A stretch of DNA of 64,000 nucleotides from JAQUBU01 sp036677685. Lineage in GTDB: Bacteria; Bacillota; Syntrophomonadia; Syntrophomonadales; Syntrophomonadaceae. Location of the stretch: the NCBI GenBank assembly GCA_036677685.1, contig JAVBWA010000039.1, positions 1 through 64,000 on the forward strand, written 5' to 3'. The first letter of the stretch is position 1. Each line of letters opens with the position of its first letter. Shown in pieces: positions 32,896 to 42,300 of the stretch. Made by a program: the position numbers and the translations under genes. Under the pieces are notes generated by a model. It was not told the DNA's origin and searched no databases. It was given only the letters and a program-made list of their open reading frames with translations.

Positions 32896-35355
32896 TTATA
32901 GTTCCAAAAATAGTTTTGCGGCTTTACCGGCCAAATAGGGATCAAACTGGGTACCGGCACAGCGTTCTATTTCTGCACATACTGTTTCTTTACTAACTGC
33001 ACCCTGATAAGGCCGCCCGTTAATCATAACGTCATAAGTGTCGGCAATTGCTATGATTCGAGATATGAGAGGTATATGCACGCCTTTGAGTCTTAAAGGA
33101 TAACCGGTACCGTCCCAGCGTTCATGGTGATATAAAATGGCTTCGGCTATAGGAGCCATGTCCGGTGAACTGAGGGCAATGCGATAACCAATCTCGGGAT
33201 GTTTTTTGATTGTTTCCCATTCATCCGGGGACAACTTGCCGGGTTTGTCCAGAATGCTGTTAGGTATGGCTATCTTGCCTATATCATGTAAAGCCGCCAG
33301 CAGTTTAAGATTATCCAATTCACTATCGGGAAGGTCAATAGCCTGCCCGATTTTTTGAGCTATTTCCTGCATACGCTGGCAGTGTTCTTTAGTTTCGTGG
33401 CTTCTGGTCCACAGTGTTTGCTCCAGGGAAACCAGAAATGTACTGCGCGCGCTTCTGCTTTCCAACAGCTTATTGCGATACATTTTATCTTCAGCTTCCT
33501 TTATAATTCCCCTGATATCCTGGGCGGGATGGTTTTTGATTGACCAGCCCAGCGAAATGCTGGTCTGTATCGGCAGGTCATTTATATGCTGGCAGCTCTC
33601 CTTGATACGTTTAAAAATTTTATTTGCCATTTTGCTGCTGCATAAGGGTAGGAGAATTATGAATTCGTCTCCTCCCCAGCGGGCTACTATATCTTCTTTG
33701 CGACATGATTTTTTTAATAATTCAGCTACGGTTATCAAGAGCTTGTCCCCTTCTTGATGTCCAAAAGCATCATTAACCATTTTAAGCCCGTTAACATCTC
33801 CCATAAACAAACTTAATGGCAGTTGTCGCTCGGTATCCAGCCGTTTTAACTCTTCTTCAAAAAAGGCACGGTTATACAAACCAGTCAGTTTGTCATAAAA
33901 GCTCAAATACTTAATTTGCGCTTCAGCCTGTTTTCGTTCAGTTATATCATTAAGGATATTAAGCAGGCATATTTCACCGTCAACGTCTATTCTTTCAGCA
34001 GAAAACAGGCCCAGTCTTTCCTCCCCGGATTTTCGCTTAAAAAGAATTTCTAATTCCCGAATTGCTTCATTGGCTAAGATTCTTTGTTTTACTTTTTGAC
34101 GGAAGTCAGAATCTGCCCAGATGCCTAATTCAGTAGAGGTCCGTCCGATTATCTCTTTATGATTGTATCCGACCACTTCACAAAAACTGTCATTGACTGA
34201 AATATATCGGCCCTCTTCAAATGTTGAAATGCTCATGGTGACCGGACTGGTGTTGAAAGCCTTGGAAAAACGCTCTTCTGATAAACGCAAGGCGTCTTCA
34301 AATATTTTACGGTCAGTAATATCCTTATGCATGCAAAGTAAATGAATTTTTTCATCAATATTTATGACTTCAGCCGAAAATAAAAAAGTTCGAATCTCTC
34401 CCGAGCGCATACGGAAATTGATTTCCCGGTTGCGAATAGTTCCTTGATTATTAATCATTCTTAATATTCTAATGGGATCTCTTGGGTCTACCCAAAAGCT
34501 AAGCCCACTAGCCGTACGGCCGATAGCTTCAGAACGCTTATAGCCGGTTGCTTCTTCCCAGGCTTCGTTTACTTCATAATAACGTCCTTCATTCAAAGAT
34601 ACTATGGTAATGGGGTCTGGACTGCAGTGAAAAGCCTTGTAGAATTTGTTTTCGGCCGCCTCCATCCGGCGTGCCCGTTCCAGCCCCATACTGGTCAAAA
34701 CCTGTGCCAATTTGGAGTAAAACTTCATAATATGCTTGATGTTTTTTTCGGGAACGATTTTAACGTTACGGAGTGCCTTTATATATTCGGCTTCATCAAA
34801 GCCAAACTCCCCGGCTTGGTGCCGAAAGTATTCTTCGTCGGGGGGGGCGTGAAGCAGTTGACCCATGAATATAGTAGCCAGATGGTGCCCTTCCACGGTA
34901 ATAGGTGTTGCATAATCCATTAATCCGTTTAAGCATTTATAGCCAATATAGTGATCATCATATAGATGTTCTTGTATAAAGCTATCGCTTTCTTTGCACC
35001 TGGATTCGGTTTGCGGACAACAACGGTGAAATTTGGTACAAATGTCTTCCCAACCGGTACTGGTTATAATTTGATTATCAGTATCAATCATAGCGTGCAT
35101 AATACCAGTTAATTCAAAAAAAGAATCAAATAGCTGCTGAAGCAGCGGGATATCTATAAGTTCAGAAATATGATGTCTTTTTCTGGTTTTGGGCATGATT
35201 TTGGCACCAGGAGCATAGGCAATGAAAGATTCAAAGTTTTCTAAGGATGAAGGCATTTCTTTGCTTTTTTTGGTATCTTCCAGTTCAGTGATAATTTGTT
35301 GCAATTCAGATAATTCATCTAATAGTTGATCTTTGTTTTTTTCTTCATCAATCAC
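32896..35355 (-). CDS. PocR-PAS-PAS-GGDEF-HD-GYP cyclic-di-GMP sensor enzyme
   Basis: 819 residues. After a coiled-coil start, a PocR sensory domain (about 65-225) carries a Cys-rich segment (HRCCPQTESRC and KCLNG). PocR domains are associated with sensing small hydrocarbon derivatives such as diols. Two PAS domains (about 235-350, 360-475), GGDEF (about 490-640; RWGGDEF intact, inhibitory site RKED present) and HD-GYP (about 645-815; HDIGK, WDGTGYP) follow. The C-terminal half is closely related to the FIST sensor at 7341, a recent domain duplication. GTG start at 35355 with AGGGG 8 bases upstream. Confidence 0.9.
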   Translation of the reverse strand: MIDEEKNKDQLLDELSELQQIITELEDTKKSKEMPSSLENFESFIAYAPGAKIMPKTRKRHHISELIDIPLLQQLFDSFFELTGIMHAMIDTDNQIITSTGWEDICTKFHRCCPQTESRCKESDSFIQEHLYDDHYIGYKCLNGLMDYATPITVEGHHLATIFMGQLLHAPPDEEYFRHQAGEFGFDEAEYIKALRNVKIVPEKNIKHIMKFYSKLAQVLTSMGLERARRMEAAENKFYKAFHCSPDPITIVSLNEGRYYEVNEAWEEATGYKRSEAIGRTASGLSFWVDPRDPIRILRMINNQGTIRNREINFRMRSGEIRTFLFSAEVINIDEKIHLLCMHKDITDRKIFEDALRLSEERFSKAFNTSPVTMSISTFEEGRYISVNDSFCEVVGYNHKEIIGRTSTELGIWADSDFRQKVKQRILANEAIRELEILFKRKSGEERLGLFSAERIDVDGEICLLNILNDITERKQAEAQIKYLSFYDKLTGLYNRAFFEEELKRLDTERQLPLSLFMGDVNGLKMVNDAFGHQEGDKLLITVAELLKKSCRKEDIVARWGGDEFIILLPLCSSKMANKIFKRIKESCQHINDLPIQTSISLGWSIKNHPAQDIRGIIKEAEDKMYRNKLLESRSARSTFLVSLEQTLWTRSHETKEHCQRMQEIAQKIGQAIDLPDSELDNLKLLAALHDIGKIAIPNSILDKPGKLSPDEWETIKKHPEIGYRIALSSPDMAPIAEAILYHHERWDGTGYPLRLKGVHIPLISRIIAIADTYDVMINGRPYQGAVSKETVCAEIERCAGTQFDPYLAGKAAKLFLEL

Positions 35356-35434
35356 CGGATTATCCCCTCTACTACGATTATTGCTTTTTTCTTAGTTTTC
35401 TTGCTGCAAAACCTGCCTATCTGTTCCCATCTTA

Positions 35435-35569
35435 TTTTAAGCATCCAAGAAACTGCGAAGCGGTTTCGACACACCGCTGCAACGAGGCGGGAGATTAGAA
35501 ACCCGCCGCCTGTTTTGTTAAAGGAAAACTACCACTTAAGAGCATGAAACATCTTTTTGCCTCGTTATA
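35435..35569 (+). repeat. Dispersed structured repeat, copy C
   Basis: Hairpin one is GAAACTGC/GCGGTTTC with a G-T wobble. AACGAGGCG pairs with TGCCTCGTT (35558-35566), one wobble. It lies about 80 bases before the PocR sensor start, in the opposite orientation. The 560-base gap 35356-35915 holds this copy and copy D and no gene. Confidence 0.85.
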
Positions 35570-35754
35570 GAATTTTATCTTCGACAATTTATTGAAAATT
35601 CCTGCGATTCCCCCTAAAGGTTGTTCACTTTATAGCAAACAGCCTTAATTTGCAGGAGCCATCTTAATAATAATCCGGTATTCGCTTGAATATCTCCTAA
35701 AGTGTATATAAATTTATTAGGCCTTTATACTGCGAGGTAGATAAGCTAAAATTA

Positions 35755-35888
35755 CTTTAAGCACCGGAAGAAACTGGGAAGCAGTTTCAACACACCGCTG
35801 CAACGGAGCGGGAGATTAGAAACCCACTGCCTGTTTTGTTAATAGGAAAACTACCACTTAAGAGCATGAGACATCTTTTCGCCTCGTT
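35755..35888 (+). repeat. Dispersed structured repeat, copy D
   Basis: It lies about 27 bases before the bactofilin-like gene, so it is probably within or next to its 5' untranslated region. The first stem keeps 7 pairs. The distal arm reads AACGGAGCG, which does not fully match CGCCTCGTT (35880-35888), so this copy is partly decayed. Confidence 0.85.
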
Positions 35889-35915
35889 TTAATTCTTGGT
35901 AAGGGAGGATAATAA

Positions 35916-37094
35916 ATGCAAAGCAATAATAAAAGGTGCTTGCTTTTACTGACTGCCATTCTTTTGATTTTACTTATAGCAGCACCAAGCAGTGCAGTGC
36001 AAATAAAAAGTGGAGATATGGTTAGTGTTCCGGGCGGAGCAGCAAAAGGGCCGCTCTTTGTCAGCGGAAACAGTCTAATTGTTAATGCGGATGTGGATGG
36101 CGATGTTTTTGCAGCCGGACAAACCGTGGTTATTAACGGGAATGTGGATGGTGACGTAATAGCAGTCGCCAACTCGGTAAGGGTCAATGGGAATGTCCGG
36201 GGAGATATCCGGGTTGTTGCAAGTTCGATTGAGGTTGGCGGGCAAATTAATGGCAGTATAACCGGAGCAGGCAGTAATATAAGTCTTAAGGAAGGAGCAA
36301 TAGTAAAGAAGGATGTGCTTCTTTTTGGAGATAATGTGGAACTTTTGGCTCCTGTTGAAGGGCAGGCTATGGGCAGTGCCAAACAAATGCATATTGATGC
36401 GCCAATTAATGGCGAGGTTCATATTTGGGATGTGCAGAACCTGCTTATAGGTCCATCGACAGTGCTTGGAAGCCAATTAAGCTACAGGTCTGACAAACCG
36501 GCGCAAATTGCTCCGGAAGCCAAAATAGGCAAAGTAATACATCTTGCTCCCAAGAGCAGACCTAAAAATATTAATGGAGGTTTTTCATGGTTTACCGCCA
36601 TATTATGGCTGTCTGCCGGGGTGTTGCTATGGGGTGTTGCCTATTTGCTGTTCCCTCCGTGGCTACCGCGTATGGGCAGCTTGGCCGCAAATGAACCGTG
36701 GGCTGCACTGGGCTGGGGTTTCCTGATGTTGCTGCTTACTCCCTTTGCTATTTTTATACTTATGATAACCGTAGTCGGCATTCCTGTAGCATTATTGCTG
36801 TTGCTGTTCTATATTATTGTTTTATCGGCATCCAAACTGATTGTCGGAGATTTTCTTGCCCGCTGTTTATCACATTACCTAAAATGGGATGGAAAAATGC
36901 CATTTATTATCCCTTTCCTCATCGCTTTTGTAACCCTTATTTTAGTCTCCAAGGTGAAAATTCTGGGCTTTATAGTCAGTTTAGGCACTGCCAGCTTTGC
37001 CTTGGGCATGATTGTATTATATTTCTACCGCTGGCGAACCCAGCCCCCTGAGAACATTAGTGAATCCGAATCCGATCCGATCATTGTTCAATAA
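35916..37094 (+). CDS. Exported bactofilin-like (polymer-forming) membrane protein
   Basis: 392 residues. A signal peptide (about 7-28) is followed by a right-handed beta-helix of repeated short turns (VNADVDGDVFAAGQ, INGNVDGDVIAVAN, VNGNVRGDIRVVA), about 40-200. This is the bactofilin/polymer-forming pattern. Four or so membrane helices lie in the C-terminal third (about 225-370). The exported beta-helix would sit outside the membrane and may form a scaffold. Bactofilins themselves are cytoplasmic, so this architecture differs. The start has GGGAGG 7 bases upstream and lies just after repeat copy D. Confidence 0.85.
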   Translation: MQSNNKRCLLLLTAILLILLIAAPSSAVQIKSGDMVSVPGGAAKGPLFVSGNSLIVNADVDGDVFAAGQTVVINGNVDGDVIAVANSVRVNGNVRGDIRVVASSIEVGGQINGSITGAGSNISLKEGAIVKKDVLLFGDNVELLAPVEGQAMGSAKQMHIDAPINGEVHIWDVQNLLIGPSTVLGSQLSYRSDKPAQIAPEAKIGKVIHLAPKSRPKNINGGFSWFTAILWLSAGVLLWGVAYLLFPPWLPRMGSLAANEPWAALGWGFLMLLLTPFAIFILMITVVGIPVALLLLLFYIIVLSASKLIVGDFLARCLSHYLKWDGKMPFIIPFLIAFVTLILVSKVKILGFIVSLGTASFALGMIVLYFYRWRTQPPENISESESDPIIVQ

Positions 37095-37170
37095 AACACT
37101 TCCGCATGGTAAATATGTACAAAGTGAAAGCCCCAAGAAACGCAAAAATGTAAACTTGGGGCTATTCCAA

Positions 37171-37353
37171 TCAATAAGATAGTAACTTTCCGCATTCCTT
37201 ATGCAGGATTTTGCTATTCAATTCAGGGACCATTTTTATTATTTTACCTGTACTTCCCCGGTTGCTTAAAGGCAATAAACTTCCGCATTTTTTACAACTA
37301 TTATAGAGTGAAAGAGATTTTCTCCCCGTGCCTCCGCCGCTACCGTCGTACAC
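37171..37353 (-). pseudogene. Gene fragment with a Cys/His-rich motif
   Basis: A minus-strand frame whose open part begins after a stop near 37395 reads FLTGVGSGNNSGVYDG, then a Gly-rich run and CKKCGSLLPL, ending KILHKECGKLLSY. The CxxC and HxxxC spacing suggests a zinc knuckle. It lacks an ATG and a ribosome site, so it is probably the 3' remnant of a lost gene. The gap 37095-37432 holds nothing else. Confidence 0.4.
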
Positions 37354-37432
37354 GCCAGAGTTATTGCCACTACCAACACCGGTTAAAAATTGACTTTGAT
37401 GACGGGATTTATATGCTTAAATACTGGGTTAA

Positions 37433-38158
37433 TCAAGATTTATTAAATCCGAGCAGGTAGATTACCCAGGGTGAAATCCTGGTTTCATTTACCCAGGCAA
37501 AAGGCTCATGGGGATAGCCCAGCGGTTTGAAAACATCTATCATTGTTAATTGCGCTTGCTCAAAGAATTGACGGTATTGTTCATCGAAACACATATAGTC
37601 TTCGACTGCCCTATTATCTTCTATATCTTTTATAAAATTTTTTACGATGTCACCGCTTTTAGCATGATGGTTTTCGGGGAAATCCCGGGTCGAAAATGAT
37701 AGCCATTCATTTACATATATTTCTGGGGATGATACCAGAATTATTATGCTGCCCAAAGGCTTTAAACATTTTTTCATAGCTTGCAGGTTTTCCAGCTTTT
37801 CGGGATTTGGTATATTATCGAAAGTAAAGGCCGCCAGGATGAGATCGAAATATTCCTTAGCAAACTGCCTTAAGTCGGCTTTTTTAATAAGGCGGTAATC
37901 TCCTTTCGGGTCCAGATCTCGGGCATTATTAATCATGTTTTTGGAAATGTCGACGCCTATGGTAGCATAACCGAGATTTTTCAAAAAACTGGTGGAACGG
38001 CCGCTGCCACAGCCAAAATCCAAAGCAATTCCCCCGCTTGTGTATTTGCTTATTACTTCTGGTAGATCACGAAAGGCCAGATAATAAGTGCCGGGAAATC
38101 CAAGCCTGGCATAAGCTGCTGCTCTTTTGGCATCATCGTAGCAATTTTGATTTTCCAT
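37433..38158 (-). CDS. Class I SAM-dependent methyltransferase
   Basis: About 241 residues. Motif I is ALDFGCGSGRSTSFL (about 48-62), with GVDISKNM carrying the acidic loop for adenosine binding. Post-motif FDLILAAFTFDNIP is also typical of class I enzymes. The substrate cannot be read from the sequence; the nearest style is small-molecule (UbiE/COQ5-like) methyltransferase. ATG at 38158 with GGGAGGG upstream is preferred over the longer frame. Monocistronic. Confidence 0.85.
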   Translation of the reverse strand: MENQNCYDDAKRAAAYARLGFPGTYYLAFRDLPEVISKYTSGGIALDFGCGSGRSTSFLKNLGYATIGVDISKNMINNARDLDPKGDYRLIKKADLRQFAKEYFDLILAAFTFDNIPNPEKLENLQAMKKCLKPLGSIIILVSSPEIYVNEWLSFSTRDFPENHHAKSGDIVKNFIKDIEDNRAVEDYMCFDEQYRQFFEQAQLTMIDVFKPLGYPHEPFAWVNETRISPWVIYLLGFNKS

Positions 38159-38368
38159 AAAATAATTCCCTCCCTGAACAGGCACAAGTTAAAATTTTTT
38201 TTATAAAGATTGCATTAAACTCCCGTCGAATTTCTTACCGATATTATGCAATAATATACTGAGTTATCTGTAATTAGTACAGATACAATTAACAGCATAC
38301 TATACCATAACAGATATGAAATATATAATTTGTACTAGAGTGAAGATTAAACAAATGGGGGAAATTAT

Positions 38369-39814
38369 ATGCCCGGAAAAACCAAATATGAACAAATAGC
38401 AGAAAAGATGGTAAAACTTATTGAATCCGGAGTCCTGCAAGCCGAACAGCGGATTCCCTCACTGCGCTCTATGTCGCATCAGACCGGAACCAGTATAATG
38501 ACGGTTATACAGGCCTATCGACTGCTGGAAGACCAGGGTATGATCGAAAGCAAACCTCAATCCGGTTATTATGTGCGCCCGGATTATTATTACAAGCATC
38601 GGCAAGCAGTTGTACTGCCCGAAGCTCAAATCCAAACATTAAGAACTGAAGCTGATGAAGTTAAAATCTCTAACATTATTGAAAAATTAGTTAAACCGCT
38701 GGATTACAATAATGTTATTCCTTTGGGTTCCGGGCTTCAGGCCCCGTCCTTTTACCCCTCCGAGCAGTTAAGTGTACATATGAGCAGGGCGGTTAGATCG
38801 GACCCCGCAGGATTAAATAGATATTGTTTTGAAGCGGGCCATGAAACCTTGCGACGAGAGCTTGCCCACCGTATGATGGAAGCCGGCTGCAATACATCTG
38901 CAGAAGACATAATAGTCAGTGCCGGTGCCAGCCAGGCACTGTTTATCTCCTTGAAAGCACTGACTGAACCGGGTGATGCAATTGCCGTAGAATCCCCCGG
39001 TTACTACGGATTTTACGCTCTGATGGAACGGCTCCAGCTCAGAGCCGTGGAGATTCCCTGTGATCCTCAAACTGGATTGTCCTTGCCAGATTTGGAAAGT
39101 GCTCTTCAAAAAAACCAAAAAATAAGGTGTGTTTTGCTTTCAGCTAATTTATCCAATCCAACCGGTGCCAGCATGCCCGAAGCAAGCAAAAAAACCCTGG
39201 CCGATTTATGCAGAAAACAAGAGGTGCCTGTAATTGAGGATGACGTATATGGAGAATTATCTTTTAGATTATTGCGTCCCCGGGCTTTAAAATCATATGA
39301 TCCGGAAAACATCATTTACATAGGCAGTATGAGCAAGACCCTGGCTCCCGGATACCGGGTCGGATGGATTGCCGCAGGTAAATATCGGCGGCAAGTTCTG
39401 GATTATTACCACTGTGTGGTCATGTCATCCAATCTCCCCACCCAATTGGCAGTAGCTTCTTTTTTAAAAAGCGGGGGTATGGCACATCATTTGCGCCGTC
39501 TGCATAAAACCCATCAGGAGAATATGTTTAATTTTCGAAACAAGATAGCGGCTTCCTTTCCAAGTGGAACCCGGATCAGCAACCCTTTGGGAGGATACTT
39601 TATCTGGATTGAACTGCCAGAACAGGTGGATTCGGTGATTTTAGCCGAAAAACTGCTGGCGCAGAACATTTCCATAGCCCCGGGAATAATATTTTCAGCG
39701 GGTAAAAATTATCGGAATTACATCCGGCTGAATTGTGCACTGCAATGGGGACCCGGGGTTGCAAAAGCAATAGAAACTGTGGCATCCGAGGTTAAAAGAT
39801 CTGTTGCGGATTGA
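38369..39814 (+). CDS. MocR-family regulator (GntR HTH fused to aminotransferase)
   Basis: 481 residues. An N-terminal GntR winged helix (about 3-70; PSLRSMSHQTGTSIMTVIQA) joins a type-I PLP aminotransferase domain (about 110-475). The Schiff-base lysine is in GSMSKTLAPGYRVGW and the PLP phosphate region in SAGASQALF. Such proteins either regulate neighbouring genes by sensing PLP-amino-acid adducts or act as aminotransferases (for example 2-aminoadipate). Its stop is about 10 bases from the convergent ilvN stop. Start at 38369 with GGGGGAAA-type site. Confidence 0.92.
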   Translation: MPGKTKYEQIAEKMVKLIESGVLQAEQRIPSLRSMSHQTGTSIMTVIQAYRLLEDQGMIESKPQSGYYVRPDYYYKHRQAVVLPEAQIQTLRTEADEVKISNIIEKLVKPLDYNNVIPLGSGLQAPSFYPSEQLSVHMSRAVRSDPAGLNRYCFEAGHETLRRELAHRMMEAGCNTSAEDIIVSAGASQALFISLKALTEPGDAIAVESPGYYGFYALMERLQLRAVEIPCDPQTGLSLPDLESALQKNQKIRCVLLSANLSNPTGASMPEASKKTLADLCRKQEVPVIEDDVYGELSFRLLRPRALKSYDPENIIYIGSMSKTLAPGYRVGWIAAGKYRRQVLDYYHCVVMSSNLPTQLAVASFLKSGGMAHHLRRLHKTHQENMFNFRNKIAASFPSGTRISNPLGGYFIWIELPEQVDSVILAEKLLAQNISIAPGIIFSAGKNYRNYIRLNCALQWGPGVAKAIETVASEVKRSVAD

Positions 39815-39823
39815 GCAGTCCGG

Positions 39824-40120
39824 TTAATTTGTGGCTTTAATTAATTCATGAATCCGGCTGAACAAGGTGCAGTCATAATTGTCCTGCAAGGAAACATCGA
39901 TTACATCATGCAGTTTTTGAAGCTGTTTTATTATTTGAGCCAAACCCGCATCATTTTTTACCAGTAAATAAATTTGACTGTTTTTGCCATTATTAAGCTC
40001 TCCGCATAAAATGCCATCCAGGTTGAAAGCGCGTCGTGAAAAGAGCCCCGTAATATGACTCATAACCCCCGGATGATTCTGAACTTCCAAAACTATAACC
40101 CTGCTAAAGCTACTGGACAT
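39824..40120 (-). CDS. ilvN: Acetolactate synthase small (regulatory) subunit
   Basis: About 98 residues. A single ACT domain (VLEVQNHPGVMSHITGLFSRRAFNLDGILCG) that binds valine and relays feedback inhibition to IlvB. It is shorter than the 160-residue IlvH form, like the compact IlvN types. ATG at 40120 has GGAGGTG 6 bases upstream and overlaps the end of ilvB by 11 bases; the longer TTG frame is less likely. No ilvC, ilvD or leu genes are nearby. Confidence 0.92.
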   Translation of the reverse strand: MSSSFSRVIVLEVQNHPGVMSHITGLFSRRAFNLDGILCGELNNGKNSQIYLLVKNDAGLAQIIKQLQKLHDVIDVSLQDNYDCTLFSRIHELIKATN

Positions 40121-41786
40121 TGCTTTCACCTCCAATCATTTCATTTATCGCACTTCCCGGCGGGACCATAGGGTAAACATTTTCCGAAAACTTAATCGGA
40201 ACATCGATGAGACAAGGTCCGGGTTCCGCCAGCCAGGCTTCGAAAACCTTTAACAGTTCACAATTTTTGCTCAAGTCGTAGCTCTTTATCCCAAACCCCT
40301 GAGCAATAGCGGCAAAGTCAGGATTGCGGGTAAATTTTGAAGCAATGTAGTTTTGTTCATAGAATAGTTCCTGCTGCTGCCGGACCAGGCCAAGATGCCC
40401 GTTATTCAAAATTACGATGGCAATGTTTAGCTGCAAGTCGGCCAATGTTGCTAATTCCTGTATGTTCATGAGAATGGAGCCATCCCCGCTAAAGCATATA
40501 ACCCGTTTATCAGGATGAGCTAAAGCGGCACCAATGGCAGCCGGCAGTCCAAATCCCATGGTTCCCATCCCCCCCGAGGTCAAAAGGGTCCGGGGGCGTT
40601 GAAATGTGTAGGCTTGTGCCACCCACATCTGATGCTGCCCTACATCGGTGGTAATTATAGTATCGGGGCTCGCGAGTTTGGCAATGTCCCGGATTATGTT
40701 AATGGGATGAAACTTTTCTTTTTCATCAGGCAGTAAGAAGCAATGTTTTTGTCTCATTTCATTGATGTATTCCATCCAATCCGGACGCAGGTTTTGCTTA
40801 ACCTGCGGAATGAGATTCTCTAATACCAAACTAATATCGCTGTTAAGAGAGATGTGTGCTTTTTTAATCTTGTTAATCTCCGACGGGTCAATATCTATGT
40901 GAATAATTGAGGCCTGGGGGCAAAATTTGTTTAAATTTCCGGTAACCCGGTCATCAAACCGAACTCCCAAGGCTATAAGCAAATCAGCTTCGTTAATCAG
41001 ATAGTTGGTATAACGGGAGCCATGCATCCCCAGCATACCGAGATACAACTGGTCATGGCACGGAAAACAGCCCAGACCCATCAATGTTGATGCCACCGGA
41101 ATACTGTTTTTACTGGAAAGTTCATACAACAAACTGCTGGCTTCAGATTTTACTATACCACCTCCTATGTACAAAAGAGGTCTTTTGGAATTGTTTATAA
41201 GCTGCGCAGCTTTATTTAATTTATATAAGTCCAAGTTTAAGGAATCATGGTTTATAACTGGGAACTGCCATTGTTCAATTTCAATTTGTTCATATTGAAT
41301 ATCTTTGGGAACATCAATAACCACCGGACCGGGACGGTTCGATTCAGCAATCCTGAATGCTTCCGGTATTATTTGGATCAGATCCCGGGCTGATTTTACC
41401 AAATAATTATGCTTGCTTATGGGAATGGTCAAACCATACATATCAACTTCCTGGAAGGCGTCGGAACCTATAAGATTTGAGGAGACTTGACCGGTTATGG
41501 CGACTATTGGAACTGAATCAAGTTTGGCATCGGCGATGGCAGTTAGCAGATTGGTCGCACCGGGACCGGAGGTAGCAAAACATACGGCAGCCTTTCCTGT
41601 CGACCTAGCTATTCCCTGAGCAATGAATCCGGCCCCTTGTTCATGCCGGGCCAGGATATGCCTGATTTTACTGTGATAAAGAGCGTTATATAAAGGAAGA
41701 TTGGCACCGCCCGGAATTCCCGTGACAACTTCTACTCCCTGTATTTCCAACAACTTAATAATTATTTCCGCTCCAGAGTATCTCAT
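40110..41786 (-). CDS. ilvB: Acetolactate synthase large (catalytic) subunit
   Basis: 558 residues, thiamine-diphosphate enzyme converting two pyruvates to acetolactate, or pyruvate plus 2-oxobutyrate to acetohydroxybutyrate. Domain order is TPP_enzyme_N (about 1-165; the catalytic Glu lies in LARHEQGAGF), central (about 185-320) and TPP_enzyme_C (about 370-535; GDGSILMNIQELATL, the ThDP/Mg-binding GDG...N). It sits under a T-box leader and a near-perfect promoter, so transcription depends on tRNA charging. The absence of other branched-chain genes makes this an orphan ilvBN operon. Confidence 0.96.
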   Translation of the reverse strand: MRYSGAEIIIKLLEIQGVEVVTGIPGGANLPLYNALYHSKIRHILARHEQGAGFIAQGIARSTGKAAVCFATSGPGATNLLTAIADAKLDSVPIVAITGQVSSNLIGSDAFQEVDMYGLTIPISKHNYLVKSARDLIQIIPEAFRIAESNRPGPVVIDVPKDIQYEQIEIEQWQFPVINHDSLNLDLYKLNKAAQLINNSKRPLLYIGGGIVKSEASSLLYELSSKNSIPVASTLMGLGCFPCHDQLYLGMLGMHGSRYTNYLINEADLLIALGVRFDDRVTGNLNKFCPQASIIHIDIDPSEINKIKKAHISLNSDISLVLENLIPQVKQNLRPDWMEYINEMRQKHCFLLPDEKEKFHPINIIRDIAKLASPDTIITTDVGQHQMWVAQAYTFQRPRTLLTSGGMGTMGFGLPAAIGAALAHPDKRVICFSGDGSILMNIQELATLADLQLNIAIVILNNGHLGLVRQQQELFYEQNYIASKFTRNPDFAAIAQGFGIKSYDLSKNCELLKVFEAWLAEPGPCLIDVPIKFSENVYPMVPPGSAINEMIGGESNVQ

Positions 41787-41834
41787 TAATAATACCTCCC
41801 CTTATTTTAGCTTTTTAAATCAGAAAGCAAAAAA

Positions 41835-42104
41835 CCTTCGTCCGTATAGGACGAAGGCCAAACTCCGTGGTACCACCTAATTTTGTACAAATGTACACGC
41901 TTAAATATAGTGCGGGCTTTTAAGCCGATACTACTCCCCTTTTAACAGTGGGGTTCCGTTGAAGTCTACTCTCCATTAAGGATTTCGGTTCACAACTCAG
42001 AGGCTACCTTCTATATACCCGTCCCGGGGAATTTCCACCGTCATCCCCTCTCTATACTTCGGGAGTATATATACTCCTCCTCCTCATCGCCTGTTTAAGT
42101 ATTT
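41835..42104 (-). promoter_or_regulatory. T-box riboswitch leader of ilvBN
   Basis: The leader has the T-box motif AGGTGGTACCACGG at 41878-41865 (read on the minus strand), plus a GC-rich terminator stem CCTTCGTCC/GGACGAAGG (41835-41857) followed by T residues. Upstream is a Stem I-like region with AGAGAG and GGTG elements. Uncharged tRNA would favour the antiterminator and read-through. The likely specifier position is GTA at 42005-42007 (Val), but the alternative frame is not excluded. Confidence 0.9.
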
Positions 42105-42110
42105 TTTTGA

Positions 42111-42139
42111 ATTATATGGGCAGCTTTAATTTTTGTCAA
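42111..42139 (-). promoter_or_regulatory. Sigma-A promoter of ilvBN
   Basis: On the minus strand TTGACA (42139-42134) and TATAAT (42116-42111) are separated by exactly 17 bases. Transcription would begin near 42104, right before the T-box leader. It lies 8 bases beyond the 3' end of repeat copy E. Confidence 0.85.
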
Positions 42140-42146
42140 GACTTAT

Positions 42147-42277
42147 CACGAGATCAAATAGGTTCCCCGGTTATTTAAACAGTCGGTTTCCTATTAACAA
42201 AACAGGCAGCGGGTTTTATCCCCCGCCTCCTTGCAGCGGTGTGTTGATACTGCTCCGCAGTCTCTTCCGGTGCTTAA
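42147..42277 (-). repeat. Dispersed structured repeat, copy E (decayed 3' end)
   Basis: Minus-strand copy starting near 42277. Hairpin one has GACTGC/GCAGT pairing. The arm reads AAGGAGGCG, but the matching CGCCTCCTT is not present at the 3' end, where only a CTCGTG-like trace remains. It sits between the hypothetical gene at 42301 and the ilvBN promoter. Confidence 0.75.
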
Positions 42278-42300
42278 GCGTTCTATGTTAAAAAATTCCC

